A DNA stretch of 64,000 bases from Phytophthora colocasiae. Taxonomy: Eukaryota; Oomycota; Peronosporomycetes; Peronosporales; Peronosporaceae. The translations under genes and the position numbers were made by a program. Each line of letters opens with the position of its first letter. Positions within the stretch are counted from its first letter, which is position 1. Where the stretch lies: contig JAGKQI010000097.1 in assembly GCA_018806915.1 (NCBI GenBank), positions 744,001-808,000 of the forward strand. The letters are read 5' to 3'. The notes beneath the pieces were generated by a model. It ran no database searches. It saw only the letters and a program-made list of their open reading frames with translations, and was not told the DNA's origin. Of the stretch, positions 19,080 through 30,028 are shown piece by piece.

Positions 19080-20369
19080 TTATATGCCGTTCGTCTCGAG
19101 CTTGACGGCCATTGTAGGCACCGGCGGCAGCGCAGTCTGAAGTTGCTGTAACTGTTGCTGCTGTTGCGCTTGGAGTTGCTCTTGTTGCTGACGTTGAGCC
19201 GTCAAAAGGTTGTGGTGCATGCGGCAGTAGCCCTGCTTCACCTGGCCGTTCTTGGTGCATTGACCGTACCGGCACCGGCGCGCGCCGCCGTGCATCTTGC
19301 ACACGCCGCGCCACTGCGCCGATTTCTTGCATCCTTCAATGCGGCAACGGCGGCCGCCGCCGTGGAGAACACAGTGGCCACCACCCTGGTCGCTTGTAGT
19401 ACAGCCGGGCGTCGTACACCGACGACCGCCGCCGTGCGCCTTGCACAGGCCACGCGATCGGATGCCTTTCGTGCAACCTTCCACCTTGCAGATGCGCGTG
19501 GCCGTGGTGCGCTTCTTTCGCGGGAGCGTAGGCGGCGGCACCATTGCACCGGCAGCCGCGGCTGTGAGCGGGTCAAATGGACCGGGTAGATTTACCGAAC
19601 CGGTCGGGAGCGGCAATGTGCTAGGTAAAACGCTTCGGTCCTGCGTAGCTACGGGCGGGAACATGGGCGCGACCGGCGCGGAGCCCAGCGTCGAAGCCGT
19701 CTGGCTCATCGTGAGCAGCATATCGGCCGGCGCGTTCATGCCAACACTGTTATGGTAGAACGCCGGCTGCGACACCGCGTGCATGTCCGTAGAATGCATC
19801 GGCGATGCGAAGAGGAGCTGCAAACCAGGCATTTGCTGTCCGCGCGGCTGTGCGTTGACCGGTGTCTGTCCGGTCGGCATCTCCTGTAGCACTTCGCGAA
19901 GCATCTGCGCGTCCATGGCAAGGTCCTCGTCGTTGGAACGGGGCATCGGCTCACTGTGTTGCATGACCAGCGGATGGAGCGGTGGCTGTGGAGGTTGCTG
20001 TTGGTGTAGATAGTCGCCTAGCATTGGCGTGCCCGTGCTATAGGTCGGCGCGCTCCATGTCGCTGACGTCGTCGTAGTCTGTGCGTCACGCGGCGGTAGA
20101 AGCTGCTGCGAATAGTATCCGGTCGGCGTTGCCAAGCTGCGCGGGATGTGACCATTTCCATAGTAATTGTTGCTCTGCTGTTCCAGCGTGAAACTAGGCA
20201 ATGGCTGCGACGTGCTTGTCGTGGCATCCGTCGGGTTGGTCGTGATGCTCGTAGGCGACGACCACTGCTGCTCCTCGGAAGTCATTGGATCCTCAGTGCT
20301 AGGCGGAGCTTTGAGTTGCGTGAGGAAGCTTGAGAACTGAAGCTCGGCGGGGCCGGCAGTTGGTACCAT
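19080..20369 (-). CDS. WRKY19-like zinc-repeat protein
   Basis: One exon of 429 residues from ATG 20369. Residues 1-285 are Gln/Pro/Thr-rich. Residues ~290-385 carry four consecutive zinc-binding repeats of the form C-x4-C-x(10-11)-C-x2-H-GGxRRC: CKVEGCTKG...CKAHGG, CTTPGCTTS...CVLHGG, CRIEGCKKS...CKMHGG and CRYGQCTKN...CRMHH. These are the repeats annotated WRKY19-like in oomycetes and plants. A Gln-rich tail follows. The likely role is a nuclear DNA-binding regulator (inference). The repeats also create long antisense frames, which are not genes. Confidence 0.85.
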   Translation of the reverse strand: MVPTAGPAELQFSSFLTQLKAPPSTEDPMTSEEQQWSSPTSITTNPTDATTSTSQPLPSFTLEQQSNNYYGNGHIPRSLATPTGYYSQQLLPPRDAQTTTTSATWSAPTYSTGTPMLGDYLHQQQPPQPPLHPLVMQHSEPMPRSNDEDLAMDAQMLREVLQEMPTGQTPVNAQPRGQQMPGLQLLFASPMHSTDMHAVSQPAFYHNSVGMNAPADMLLTMSQTASTLGSAPVAPMFPPVATQDRSVLPSTLPLPTGSVNLPGPFDPLTAAAAGAMVPPPTLPRKKRTTATRICKVEGCTKGIRSRGLCKAHGGGRRCTTPGCTTSDQGGGHCVLHGGGRRCRIEGCKKSAQWRGVCKMHGGARRCRYGQCTKNGQVKQGYCRMHHNLLTAQRQQQEQLQAQQQQQLQQLQTALPPVPTMAVKLETNGI

Positions 20370-21292
20370 TCGTCACTGTGTGTGGGTTGTAAGCAAGATT
20401 GCTTATGCCGAGCGAAATCGGAAATGCGGATGGTGTACACAAAGCCGAACCGAGCCGCGTGTTTGATTGTCTGCTGTTACGAACGTTGGGGCGAGACGTT
20501 TTCTCGTTTGGGGGACTTGGCTAAGAAGAGAGACATACGGTGACGGACCTTCGGTGCGGGGCGTGTGTGTAGCACGGGGAACCAGTGGAGATGCTTGAAG
20601 AGAGACGCCGGATGTCTCGCAACCAAGCACACGGCCCGGTCTCTGTCTTGGGAAGTTCATTCGGGGAGAAAAACCGAGCAGCTTGGAGCGCTGCACCGTT
20701 TTCAAAACCTGCTCTGAAAGAGACAGAGGAGACTTTGGTGCCGCCGCTTGGCTCACAGCAACGCGATCGCGCAGCGCAACCCAACGCCAACGAACGCTTG
20801 AGATTACCAGGACGGCACCTCTACATGTACATCTCGGTATCGCGATACTAGTACCTTTTTGCGAGCTACCTAGTAACTCTTTTGCGTTCAAACACCCCGT
20901 TCATCGAGGATTGGAACTGCGATACCTTGACCATAAGCCACCATTTTTGATGAGCTCTTCTTTCGTGACGCCGCCATGCTAAGAGTCCGGAACGCGTCGG
21001 CCACGCACGACACGCTACGCCGGACTTGGCGTGACGCAAAGAAGACAGGCTCCATTTGCACTCAAGTGTGTTGGAACAAGCAGGCTCGCACTAGATTCCG
21101 CCAAGTTTCACTGTCAAGAACGCCACGCACTTTCGCCTGCAATTTGGCCGGCATTTCCTGGCCAAAAGCTCACGTAAAAGCGACCGAGCACTTCTGAGAG
21201 CAGTAATGGCGGCTTTTGACACGCGCGCAGGCTATGCAGGTCCGGCTGTCTAGGCGTTTGTGGACTCAAGGAGGGCGGACCAACCGTGCTCC
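20370..21292. other. Gap between zinc-repeat gene and MULE
   Basis: GC-rich 5' flank of the zinc-repeat gene. Overlapping open frames (for example 20403-20891 minus) show no recognisable features. Sequence to the right continues after the MULE at 24563. Confidence 0.4.
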
Positions 21293-21302
21293 CCCCGAAA
21301 TG

Positions 21303-21413
21303 GGAAAATCTATGGAGCTCGAGGTTACGGAGCTCGAGGTACCAAAAAATCATATGTGTTGACCAAAATAAAAATAGTCAACACAAATTTTTATTTTATT
21401 GCAAATGAATTAA
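21303..21413 (+). repeat. MULE left terminal inverted repeat
   Basis: Matches the reverse complement of 24442-24552 over 111 bp. It includes an internal direct duplication of GGAGCTCGAGGT. Confidence 0.92.
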
Positions 21414-21693
21414 TTACCTCATAGCGGTTATTCTAGTGAATATTCTAGCGGTTATTCAATGAGTAGTGGTTATTCTAAGAGTACTTTGGTGTTTATTATG
21501 GATCCATTAGTTAAATGTGTGCTGCATCGCATACTCATGAGATGTTTTGCTACTTTTCAGTATTCGGTTACGAAACCCACATGGCCTCCTTTTCAATATT
21601 TGGTTATGAAACTCACGTGGCCTGTAAAACAAGGCGTGAAACCTACATTTGCCTTTGAGTTTTGCTCTTTTCAAGTGCATTCATTATTTGATT

Positions 21694-23795
21694 ATGGCTT
21701 CAACACCAACATCGGCACCACCTCCACCAACAACCTCGAGCTACATCATTCCGCCACCTCCGGAACAAGTATTTGACTCTTATGAAGAGGCAGAGACTGC
21801 CCTTCACGAGTGGAATCGGCGCCAAGTTATTGACGTGACAAAGGCCCATAACAAGAAAAACAAGGCAAAAGAAATTCGACAACGTGATTTCCAATGCGAC
21901 CACTACGGAAAAACCAAGAACACACGTCACATCCGAGAGGAAGATCGAGTTCGTACACAACGGGGAACAAGCAAAATTGGGTGCAAGATGAAGATTCGTA
22001 TTGAAGCGGTCGATGCGAACAATGTGACCGGAAGTTGGAAAATAGTCCATCTTAATGGATCCAACATCCACAACCACCCCGCCTCTCGTGACCCGAGCTT
22101 TCACCCCGGTCATCGCCGTCGTGACATGGAACGTTTGACGTCGTCGGACTTGTCTCACACAGACTTAGTTGCTGCTCAGACAGCTGTCGGTGTGTCACCT
22201 CAAGTGGTTGTTGCTACAATTAGAAGTGCTGATCCGGATACAGCAATTATCGCGAAAGATGTGTCGAACAAGAAAAATTCAAGTCGTCGGGAGGCACTGG
22301 CTGACGACACACCGACTGAGTTGCTGCTAAAGAAATTGGAAGAGCACAACTTTTTTTTTAAGGTTGATGTAGACAAAGCAACCTCTAGACTCCGGGCTTT
22401 GTTTTGGTCACACCCAGGAATCAAGGAATTTTACGCTTGGAATTCTGACGTCATGGTTATGGATTGCACATACAAGACTAATAATTCCGATCTACCACTA
22501 CTGAACATCATTGCTATGACCAACATGAACACTGTGTTGCCAATTGCCCAATGTTTTTTACCCGGTGAAAAAGAAGAAGATTTCCTCTGGGCTTTACAAC
22601 AGCTGAAAGAGATGCTTGAATCATACAATATTTCGAAGCCATCAATTATTCTCACCGATCGCGACCAAGCTTGTATGAATGCGCTGGATCAAATGTTTCC
22701 TGATGTCCCTGCTCTCGTCTGTCGGTGGCATATGGACCGAAATGTTCTTGCCAAAACCCGGACAGTTCTTGGCCAACTTGAGAATCCGAACCCTGCTCCT
22801 GGACAAGACAAGTACGAGAACACTATTGAGACCAGCGAATTTATGAATTTGTTCTACAAGGCTGCTGATTCGTCGAATGAGGAAGAGTTTGTAAAGTGCT
22901 GCGCGGAAATTCGGTCGTGTAACTCGGAACTTGCAGACTATCTCGATCTTCACTGGTGGAAATACAAGACAAAAGTTGTGCGCTGCTGGACTTCGCAATA
23001 TTTGCATTTCGGCTATCGTGACACGTCTCCAGTCGAAGGTACACACTCGAAGTGCAAGAGATGGCTGGAGTCGTCTAAAGGAAATTTGCTGACTGCTTTT
23101 GAGAATGGTGGCAAACTTGTATCAAGAACACCAGTTTAGATATCGAGCGAGATGTTGGGAAAATTTCGCACATCTTACAAGACGAGCAGTACTCGGCGGT
23201 AGTAATGTTCATCAGCAGATACGCTTTGAACGAAACCGCAAATTTGTGGAAACAGGCTGTGAAAATTGTTACCAAGAAAAGATCGATCGCACCCTGTACT
23301 GGTACTTTCCGCCGCACAAATGGAAGACCCTGTGTGCATGAGATCATCGAGATTGTGAAATCTAATCGACAAAAGAAGCTACAGGTTCAAGACTTCCATG
23401 CTCACTGGCTGACTCGTCGTGGCATCGCAGAGGACTCGAGAGCAAGAGTGTTAGAACCAGCCCCACTACAATCCAAGAAGTCCAAGAAACGTAAGACAAA
23501 ATCGCACAAGAAAAATCACGGCAGTTCAGGCACGGCCAGAGATGCAACTTTCAGCGAGCGTGTCGACCTTAATCATCCAGCGACCCCACCAACTACACAG
23601 CCAACATTTACGGAGCTACTCACGTCTACTAACTCCTTCTTCGAAAATGCCACTGAACCAGTCACTCAACTTCCGCCATTGAGAGTTGCTTTAAACCAAG
23701 GCCAAAGCGATGAAGGCAACGAATCAGAGACGTCTTACTTTCCGGATTACCTGCCACCTCGGGCATGGGGGTACGCTAGCCGTGGGCATTTCTAA
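21694..23795 (+). pseudogene. MULE transposase (FAR1-type N-terminus), frameshifted
   Basis: From ATG 21694 the frame shows a Pro-rich start and a FAR1-like zinc region (FQCDHYGKTKN... CKMKIRIEA... NIHNHP). The MULE catalytic domain follows: VMVMDCTYKTN, IILTDRDQACMNAL and VCRWHMDRNV. The frame ends at 23139 after LLTAFENGG. Homology continues first in a second frame (VANLYQEHQF, near 23105), then in a third (DIERDVGKISHILQDEQ... to 23795). The third contains the SWIM-like PCTGTFRRTNGRPCVHE. Two single-base shifts (about 23100 and 23140) therefore break the gene unless splicing bypasses them. The C-terminal region is Lys/Ser-rich. Confidence 0.82.
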
Positions 23796-24441
23796 GAGTT
23801 ACGGAAGAATTTACAGAAAGAAAGACTTTGCTGTAAAGTTTCGCAAATATATGACATTGCATTACGAATTTGTTCTTTTGTTTGAAGGAAAGCTAAGAAT
23901 CGCATTGTCTATTTGTGCTTACGCTACTGTTTGTTCAACGTCTCCACTTACAGTAGTCTCCTCTCGTTTATTTGCCATTTCTTTCAGATTGCCAATAGTT
24001 GTAGTTAATCTCCGTGAACCAAGGTGGGTAATGTTTAGTTTTTATTGCAAATAAAAGCAAAAAACTACTACAGGTAGCCAGCCTTATAGCGCACACAGCC
24101 GAAGCTTAGCGAATAACTCACACTACAATGGATTATACTCAAATAAGTACAGTCGGCGATGTTGATGCACAGTTCACAGTTCTTCGGCCCCGTGCTCACC
24201 TATCCAAAGCAATCCGATAATTCAAAAGTATCGTCAACAGCCCTAATTAGCCTTGCAAGCAACCGAGAAATGATCCTGTGAGTTGTTTACAAAACTGACT
24301 GTGATAAAAATACTTCTTCGCGCTACAGTATTATACGTTTTAATGGAGTTCACGTACAACAGCGACATACTAAGCTTCATCTGGTTTGCCCAATTCTCCG
24401 AATTAAATATCGTATTAACCCTTTGACAATAACTGTCGGAT

Positions 24442-24552
24442 TTAATTCATTTGCAATAAAATAAAAATTTGAGTTGACTATTTTTATTTTGGTCAACACA
24501 TATGATTTTTTGGTACCTCGAGCTCCGTAACCTCGAGCTCCATAGATTTTCC
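24442..24552 (-). repeat. MULE right terminal inverted repeat
   Basis: Inverted counterpart of 21303-21413. Confidence 0.92.
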
Positions 24553-24562
24553 CCCCGAAATG

Positions 24563-26594
24563 CACAGAGCTCTCTGTACGGCCCGACAATAAACACGAGA
24601 AACACGCGCGAGAGGCGGAGGGAGATCGGAGCTTGTGTGGCCTAGCGACGCCTTCAACATGAGCCCGTGCATAGCCAGCAGCAAGTGTCCGTTCAATTCC
24701 ACGGCCAAGATGTTAAACAGACCGGCTCCCGGTCCTGAACGGACACTCCAGCGCCAAGTACTGTAGGGCACACGCCTTACACACGCCTACAGCTACCTAG
24801 AGACACCCGTCACAGCTTGTCCGAAGCACAACCGTCGCAGTTGTGAGTACATGAATGCAAATATCTTGGCCTTTAATATCGCGTCCGGATGGCCGGGGAA
24901 GCGGTAATCTGCCACCCTCGCTCAGATACAGCTCCTTGTAGGGGGTGACCCTCAGTGCGTATCGTTGCCGCCGTGCTAACGCAGAGGCTGTGCGCTTGTG
25001 TTATTGCAGGACAAAGTGTTTCTGCCTCGGCGTGGAGCAATGTGTGCTACATGTAATGCACGCCGCGTGTGGCTCCGCACGCGCCGACCGGGTCTTTGAA
25101 CGATACCACTGGAGAAAAGGTGCGTGTCAACTCGGAGTGAATCTCACCAAACGCTGCCCCAAGCTACGGTCTCTACTCGACCACTGCAACAAAGGACCCG
25201 CACAGCCTGGCGTTGAAAAAAAGATGAGCAATAAGGACAACGCGATCCACAGTATTGGGGACTGCTAGCGACAGACGTGAGCATTAACCGATATACTAGC
25301 TACATGAACCTACGTGACCTTCACTGATTGAGCTCCCAGTTGCTGCATTGGATACCGATGATGGCGGTGGTGCTCGATGCACGACAACCGGGACGTGGCG
25401 TTGAACCTCACCGGCAGCACGGCGTCTTGTCCGTGCCACTCTGCACATCCGGACATCCCTGGATCGCGCGCCTATCCTTTGAGTGAACGCCATCAACTGC
25501 GCAGGGCTCGTTTCTCCGCGTCGAATTTGTGGCGGTGCGACGTCTTTCGCTGAGAGGCATCCGCGAGAAATAACACTCGGTTGTTGACACGAAGAGATCG
25601 AGGCCTTGTAGAGTCGTTCGAAGCCTTGCTCAAAGTGAGAGGACCATCTTATCTAGCGTCGAACGACCACAAAGCTGCAACCAAAACTTTTTTCATCCGC
25701 TTCGTCTCCCAAGGACGACGCCAATCCTTTCTGAGAGCTTCGGCCCGAACAACAAAGAGCTGCATGAACGAGATGCGAGTGTAGGTTCATCTGCCATATG
25801 AACGAAAACCGGCTGCGTGTTGAATAGCGACATTTTGTCATCTAGGCAACAGACACTCGAGAACGATCACATGTTGTTAGATCTTTTGGTCTTGGAGACG
25901 CATTCTAAGGAGGCTAACGGTTGTAGTTGTGGTGTTCTTAAATAAAGCTGAGATTACCTACTGGAAGTGATCTATTCTCTATGTTTGAAGACGGTTTAGA
26001 AACTTGAGGTCCTCGCCATCAAGCTCGTTGACACGAGTGCGTTCGGAATGGAAAGCCTTGCAATTAGAGAACAGAATGAGGACGATGTTGAGAACTGTAG
26101 AAGCATCTTAGTCTAGACAAGCAACCGCCGATAAGACACGCCGGATAATGTTTCAAGTGTTTGAACTTTGATGCTGTCAGGTTGAACGCAGTGCCGCCGC
26201 TCGTAGTTGAACGGAGTATTTGCCTAAGTTCAGGAGCTCACCGTCACAGCAGTTGCCTCTACGGTGGTATCACCGACGCGTATTAATTATTTTTAAGAAG
26301 TACATGTACCCCCTACCTCTTTGATAAAGTGATTCGAGTTGCTTTAGTCCCCCAAGAAACGGTCACAAGTGGCGTTGGACTACGAGTCCCGTAAGACTCG
26401 TGCCGACATTTTATGAACATGTTTGGTGTATTTTAGATCCATTACGAGTTGTCGAAACTTCTCCAGAAGATCCGATTGACTAGCCGGTTTGGAATGGTTA
26501 TGTAACACAATACACAATTGCTTATAGGAGAGCTAGATCACTACGGCAATAGTTGAGTAGATTCTAAAGTTTGACTACAAGTTTTCACGACGGA
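24563..26594. other. Two-kilobase gap without supported gene
   Basis: Continues the sequence left of the MULE. Several short open frames (24945-25268, 25296-25590) lack family features, and some use non-ATG starts. The region next to 26595 should hold the promoter of the TIR protein gene. No RNA gene was recognised. Confidence 0.4.
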
Positions 26595-28737
26595 ATGGGT
26601 AGTGCTGTGTCTACTAGTAGTGATGGTGACAGCAAACCCCGTGCTGTTGTAGTGTGTCATTCTACTCAAGAAACTACAGTACGAAATCTTCTTCTAACTG
26701 CATTCGGAGAGTCCAGTCTTAACGTCCAAGTCCTCACCGATTCCTACCCAAAAGATCGCCAACAGCGAGCTGAATTAATCGCCCAAGCTCAAGCAGCTTT
26801 CATCGGAATCGAAGCAACACTTCAAAGTAGCTTGGAGCTGATCGAAACACTGTCCTACCTCAAAGACCAGCGGAAGACCGTCATCTCTGGGCCTTTGACG
26901 TTCTATTCGAGACCTTCAGGAGCGATCGGTGCTGTTTGTTTAGCGCTCGGGCAATGGGATCCACTGCTTTTCCTTGAATCTGAAAGACTCGCGTACTGGG
27001 CGATGAAGTACGAGCTTTTAACTCAATCCGAGCTAAGAGATACCAAAAAAGGCACTGACCTTGAGCCCATTGACGTCGAAATACCAGCATCTCCACAGAT
27101 TTTCTTCGTGTACTGCAACGACACTGAATCCGACCGCGTGGTTGATAAATTCGTCCATAATTCTGGAGGAATATGCTTAGCAGGCGAAGTTATTCGTTGC
27201 CTGCACAATTTAGAGAACGATTTGGTCTCTCTTGGAGCTGCTAGTGTCGTCTGCTTCGTCATCACTGAAGCTTGTACAGAAGATGATGAAGGAGCGATAC
27301 ATTTCCGTCAGTTATTTGAACGTGCGTTAGAATGGAGAAAACCATTACTCCCAATAAAGGAGCAACGTGCTTCACTGCATGGTTGGTTGGCATTGGCAAT
27401 GGCTGGACGACTCTGGTATCAAGTGGACACCACTAACCTTGAATTGGTTCATACTCCGTATGCAAACATCCCTGATTGTCCATGCAAAGTGAAGGATTCG
27501 TGTCTGATAACGGACTTCACTTTCTGTGCGAATGGCCTCTTGTCTTCACCCTCTCGAACCTTAGAGCGTTCACAGATCGCAACACGGGAACAAGCCACAA
27601 TACGAATCGCCAAAGAACAAGCTCAAGTCCTTGGACTTACCAGAGAAGCTGTGGAATCGCTCTGTCATTGTGTTCAAGAGCTGATAAATTGTGATAACAA
27701 AGGACTAACTGAACTGGGTGTTGCTACTACACAAGAAGCAGTCGAAATCGAAGCTACAGAACATATTGATCAGCCAAAACCTGAAGATCTACTACCACCA
27801 GAGCAGACGGAGGACAGTAAGAAGCTCAAACCTTTAGCTAACATCCATTACGAAGTCACTCGCTTGGGTTTTGTACCTCCACCGGCTGTACTGGACGTTG
27901 ATGGCCTACCAATTGTCGGTCTTCAACTAGACGCCATGTTCTCGTACATACCAATGGGGATCTCAACAGACCGTGCTAGATATTTACCAATAAGGCCAAG
28001 TTCATCATTTACGAGCGTGGTTCGACGTTTATGGCCACATGCAAGGCAACGTCAACTCTGCGATGGCTGCAGCAGTGGAAAGTGTGGCTTGTATGGTCGT
28101 TTTCCTTACCAAAGCGTATCTGGGGTCGGTTAATTGCCGCCTTGAGTTCATCTACGCTGTCTGCTGTCGTAAACCAATGATCTTTGCTTTCCTAGAGGAC
28201 CCAGAGACACTGGAACTACCTGAATGGGTCATTTCTGTAGTAGGAACTACCCAGTTCAACGTGTATCCGAGCTTCATCCGAGCTTCTCCTGATTCCAGTC
28301 GAGTTCTGGCACTTGATATGCGTGCCGAACGGGTACGAGGAGTACCTATGACGGATATTCTCTTCGGAGCAGTGAGGAGATTGGCAGCTTGGCGTTCTAC
28401 CTCCCCAATCTCGATTGTGTACGACGGTAGTCTTCTACTTTACGCTACTACTAGTGCTCTTCATCATGCCCTTGTCAAGGAGAAGGGATGTTCAAAGTCA
28501 ACATTGTGTACACGTTGTGGTGGCGTGTTCTCTCTTGAAATCCCTGCAAGCCTGGAAGGTTGTCGTCGACATACTGCGTACTACGTGGGAGGATCGATCA
28601 TTGCTGGGAGGTGGATCTGCTGTCAGGAAACGGATAAGGATGGCCCTGGATGTCACCCAGCGCAGCACATGGCAACTGAACGCACTTGGACGGTAGATCC
28701 ATCCTACGGCACATATACATACGAACCAAACTCGTAG
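26595..28737 (+). pseudogene. TIR-domain protein with CHORD-like zinc C-terminus, one frameshift
   Basis: The first frame runs from ATG 26595 to a stop at 28133. Homology continues in a second frame through 28039-28737, so one base is lost or gained near 28028-28031. The N-terminus MGSAVS fits N-myristoylation. Two divergent Rossmann/TIR-like segments follow (AVVVCHSTQE... and IFFVYCNDTESD...VVCFVITEAC), then a helical linker. A clearer TIR domain comes next: LDAMFSYIP...RARYLPIRP, then, after the shift, SAMAAAVESVACMVVFLTKAY and GSVNCRLEFIYAVCC. The Glu of NCRLEF sits where TIR NADases have the catalytic Glu. The last ~70 residues (CTRCGGVF, GCRRHTAYYVGG, GRWICCQE, GPGCHPAQH) follow the Cys/His spacing of a CHORD zinc module. 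The gene may be dead or the shift a sequence error. Confidence 0.62.
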
Positions 28738-28843
28738 TATTGGTACCCCTCACGAAGATGATCTGCTACACCAACGTCGTGAATGGGTTTCGGACACCAC
28801 ATTGGCCGAGATGTGACTGACGCACTATACGTTACTTAGTAGA

Positions 28844-29104
28844 TGTTGTGTCGCTCGAATGCAAATGTAGAAGTGATATGTATTGAGTAGCCTGTAGTTT
28901 TCACTAGCTGTTCTCTTCCTATGTATGCTCTTAGAGATTGGATTCCACGTAATAACGGTCCATGCTTGCTGTCCTTGCGTAACATGCTGTAGTTCAGCAA
29001 CCGTCCTTACTTGCTGTAGTCGTAGCCGTAACTCTTCTACAAAGTACTTGTGTTGCTTGGCTTGACCCCAGCAACTGCAAGACGATGTAGCTTCAGCTAC
29101 AACA
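28844..29104 (-). repeat. 3' LTR of the outer element
   Basis: 261 bp, TG...CA, near-identical to 42581-42841. The polypurine tract lies next to it at 29105-29115. Confidence 0.92.
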
Positions 29105-29168
29105 CTTCCCCCTCGAGGAGATCTTTCCATGTAGATATGCAAGCGCTCCACACTGAGAGCTGTTGTCG

Positions 29169-29525
29169 CTACTTGACTTGTAGCGCCTTGCGCAACGCCT
29201 TCACCGGTGCCAGCTTTGCGTTACTGTGAACGAAAGCCTTAACCACAGCAGGGACATCCTGCAGCAGAACATCTGCGGGTTCCCACGAGTCTTCGTGTTT
29301 GCTCAGACCTCGCCAGTGGACCTTGATCTCATGGCGCTTCTCGTGACGATTGTAGCGCGCCTCCAGCAAGTTGTCCACCACGTGACCTTCACTGTTGTGG
29401 GCGATGTGCAATAACAGGTTCTCCGTCACATTCAGGGACTCGTCCGCGTAGAACTTTAGGCGACTAGCATGCGCCTCCCGCTTTTGCCCTGTTACTAGGT
29501 TTTGGATCACGAATATCCAATTTGA
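29169..29525 (-). pseudogene. Outer element pol: C-terminal chromodomain part
   Basis: Encodes NWIFVIQNLVTGQKREAHASRLKFYAD, then a chromodomain (VVDNLLEARYNRHEKRHEIKVHWRG, DSWEPADVLLQDVP) and a basic end. It is the direct continuation of the integrase frame that breaks off at 37788, separated by the inner element. The sequence joins across the CACGG target duplication (…AQVTDTV / SNWIFV…). The chromodomain would bind modified histones and direct integration. Confidence 0.88.
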
Positions 29526-29530
29526 CACGG

Positions 29531-29979
29531 TGTAACGGGGTTACACGTACAAGTGGTTGTACCACTTGTAACTCTAACAGTTAGGATAACTGTTAGAGGT
29601 TGGAAATGGGCCTCAGACCTTGGTGTGCTGTATACACCAAAGGATACACATTATTGGATGGTTCGTGTGCATTTGTGCATATTATTGGTAGAAAGTAACG
29701 GATTTCTACCAATCACTGAGCAGAGTTTCTGCCAACCACACGTTGGCAGACCCTTTTGAAATAGATAACAAACAGTTTTAGGAGGTCCATAATTGGCTTA
29801 TGCCAAATTCAATAACAGTTCTCATTTTACGGTATTTTGCAGTTTTATTTAGTTATATTTGATTTAATTATACTTATTTAAATAAGTATACTTAAATTAA
29901 GTCTATTCTAATTGCACGCTTCCTCATACACGTAAGCGCACGTGTACGCCATCTAATAGGTCTAGGTAGACCCATTACA
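29531..29979 (+). repeat. 5' LTR of the inner element
   Basis: 449 bp. It contains many palindromic pairs, for example ACAAGTGG/CCACTTGT and CTCTAACAGTT/AACTGTTAGAG, each with a five-base loop. An 11-bp stretch present in the 3' LTR (around 37440) is missing here, which removes one arm of a hairpin. A short TGGTAGCAC sequence just downstream (29982) may belong to the primer-binding site. Confidence 0.9.
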
Positions 29980-30028
29980 CCTGGTAGCACTTCGTAGTCC
30001 GTCCCACGACCGACTGCTGTTCGTTCGT

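Larger units (their letters stand above)
21303..24552. mobile_element. Mutator-like element (MULE) with 111-bp TIRs
   Basis: A 3250-bp element with termini GGAAAATCTATGGAGC... in inverted orientation. The left TIR is 21303-21413 and the right TIR 24442-24552, with one two-base mismatch block. The element is flanked by the direct repeat CCCCGAAATG at 21293-21302 and 24553-24562, a perfect 10-bp target duplication fitting the 8-11 bp of MULEs. It contains one transposase gene, broken by frameshifts. Confidence 0.92.

Noticed and set aside
19155..19758. Open frames on both strands across the zinc-repeat region
   Set aside because: Shadows of the GC-rich Cys/His/Gly repeats of the zinc-repeat protein.
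20403..20891. 162-codon minus-strand frame upstream of the zinc-repeat gene
   Set aside because: No recognisable features; sits in the likely 5' flank; overlaps equally long frames on the other strand.
24945..25590. Short cysteine- or arginine-rich frames right of the MULE
   Set aside because: No family pattern, signal peptide or promoter; several use non-ATG starts.
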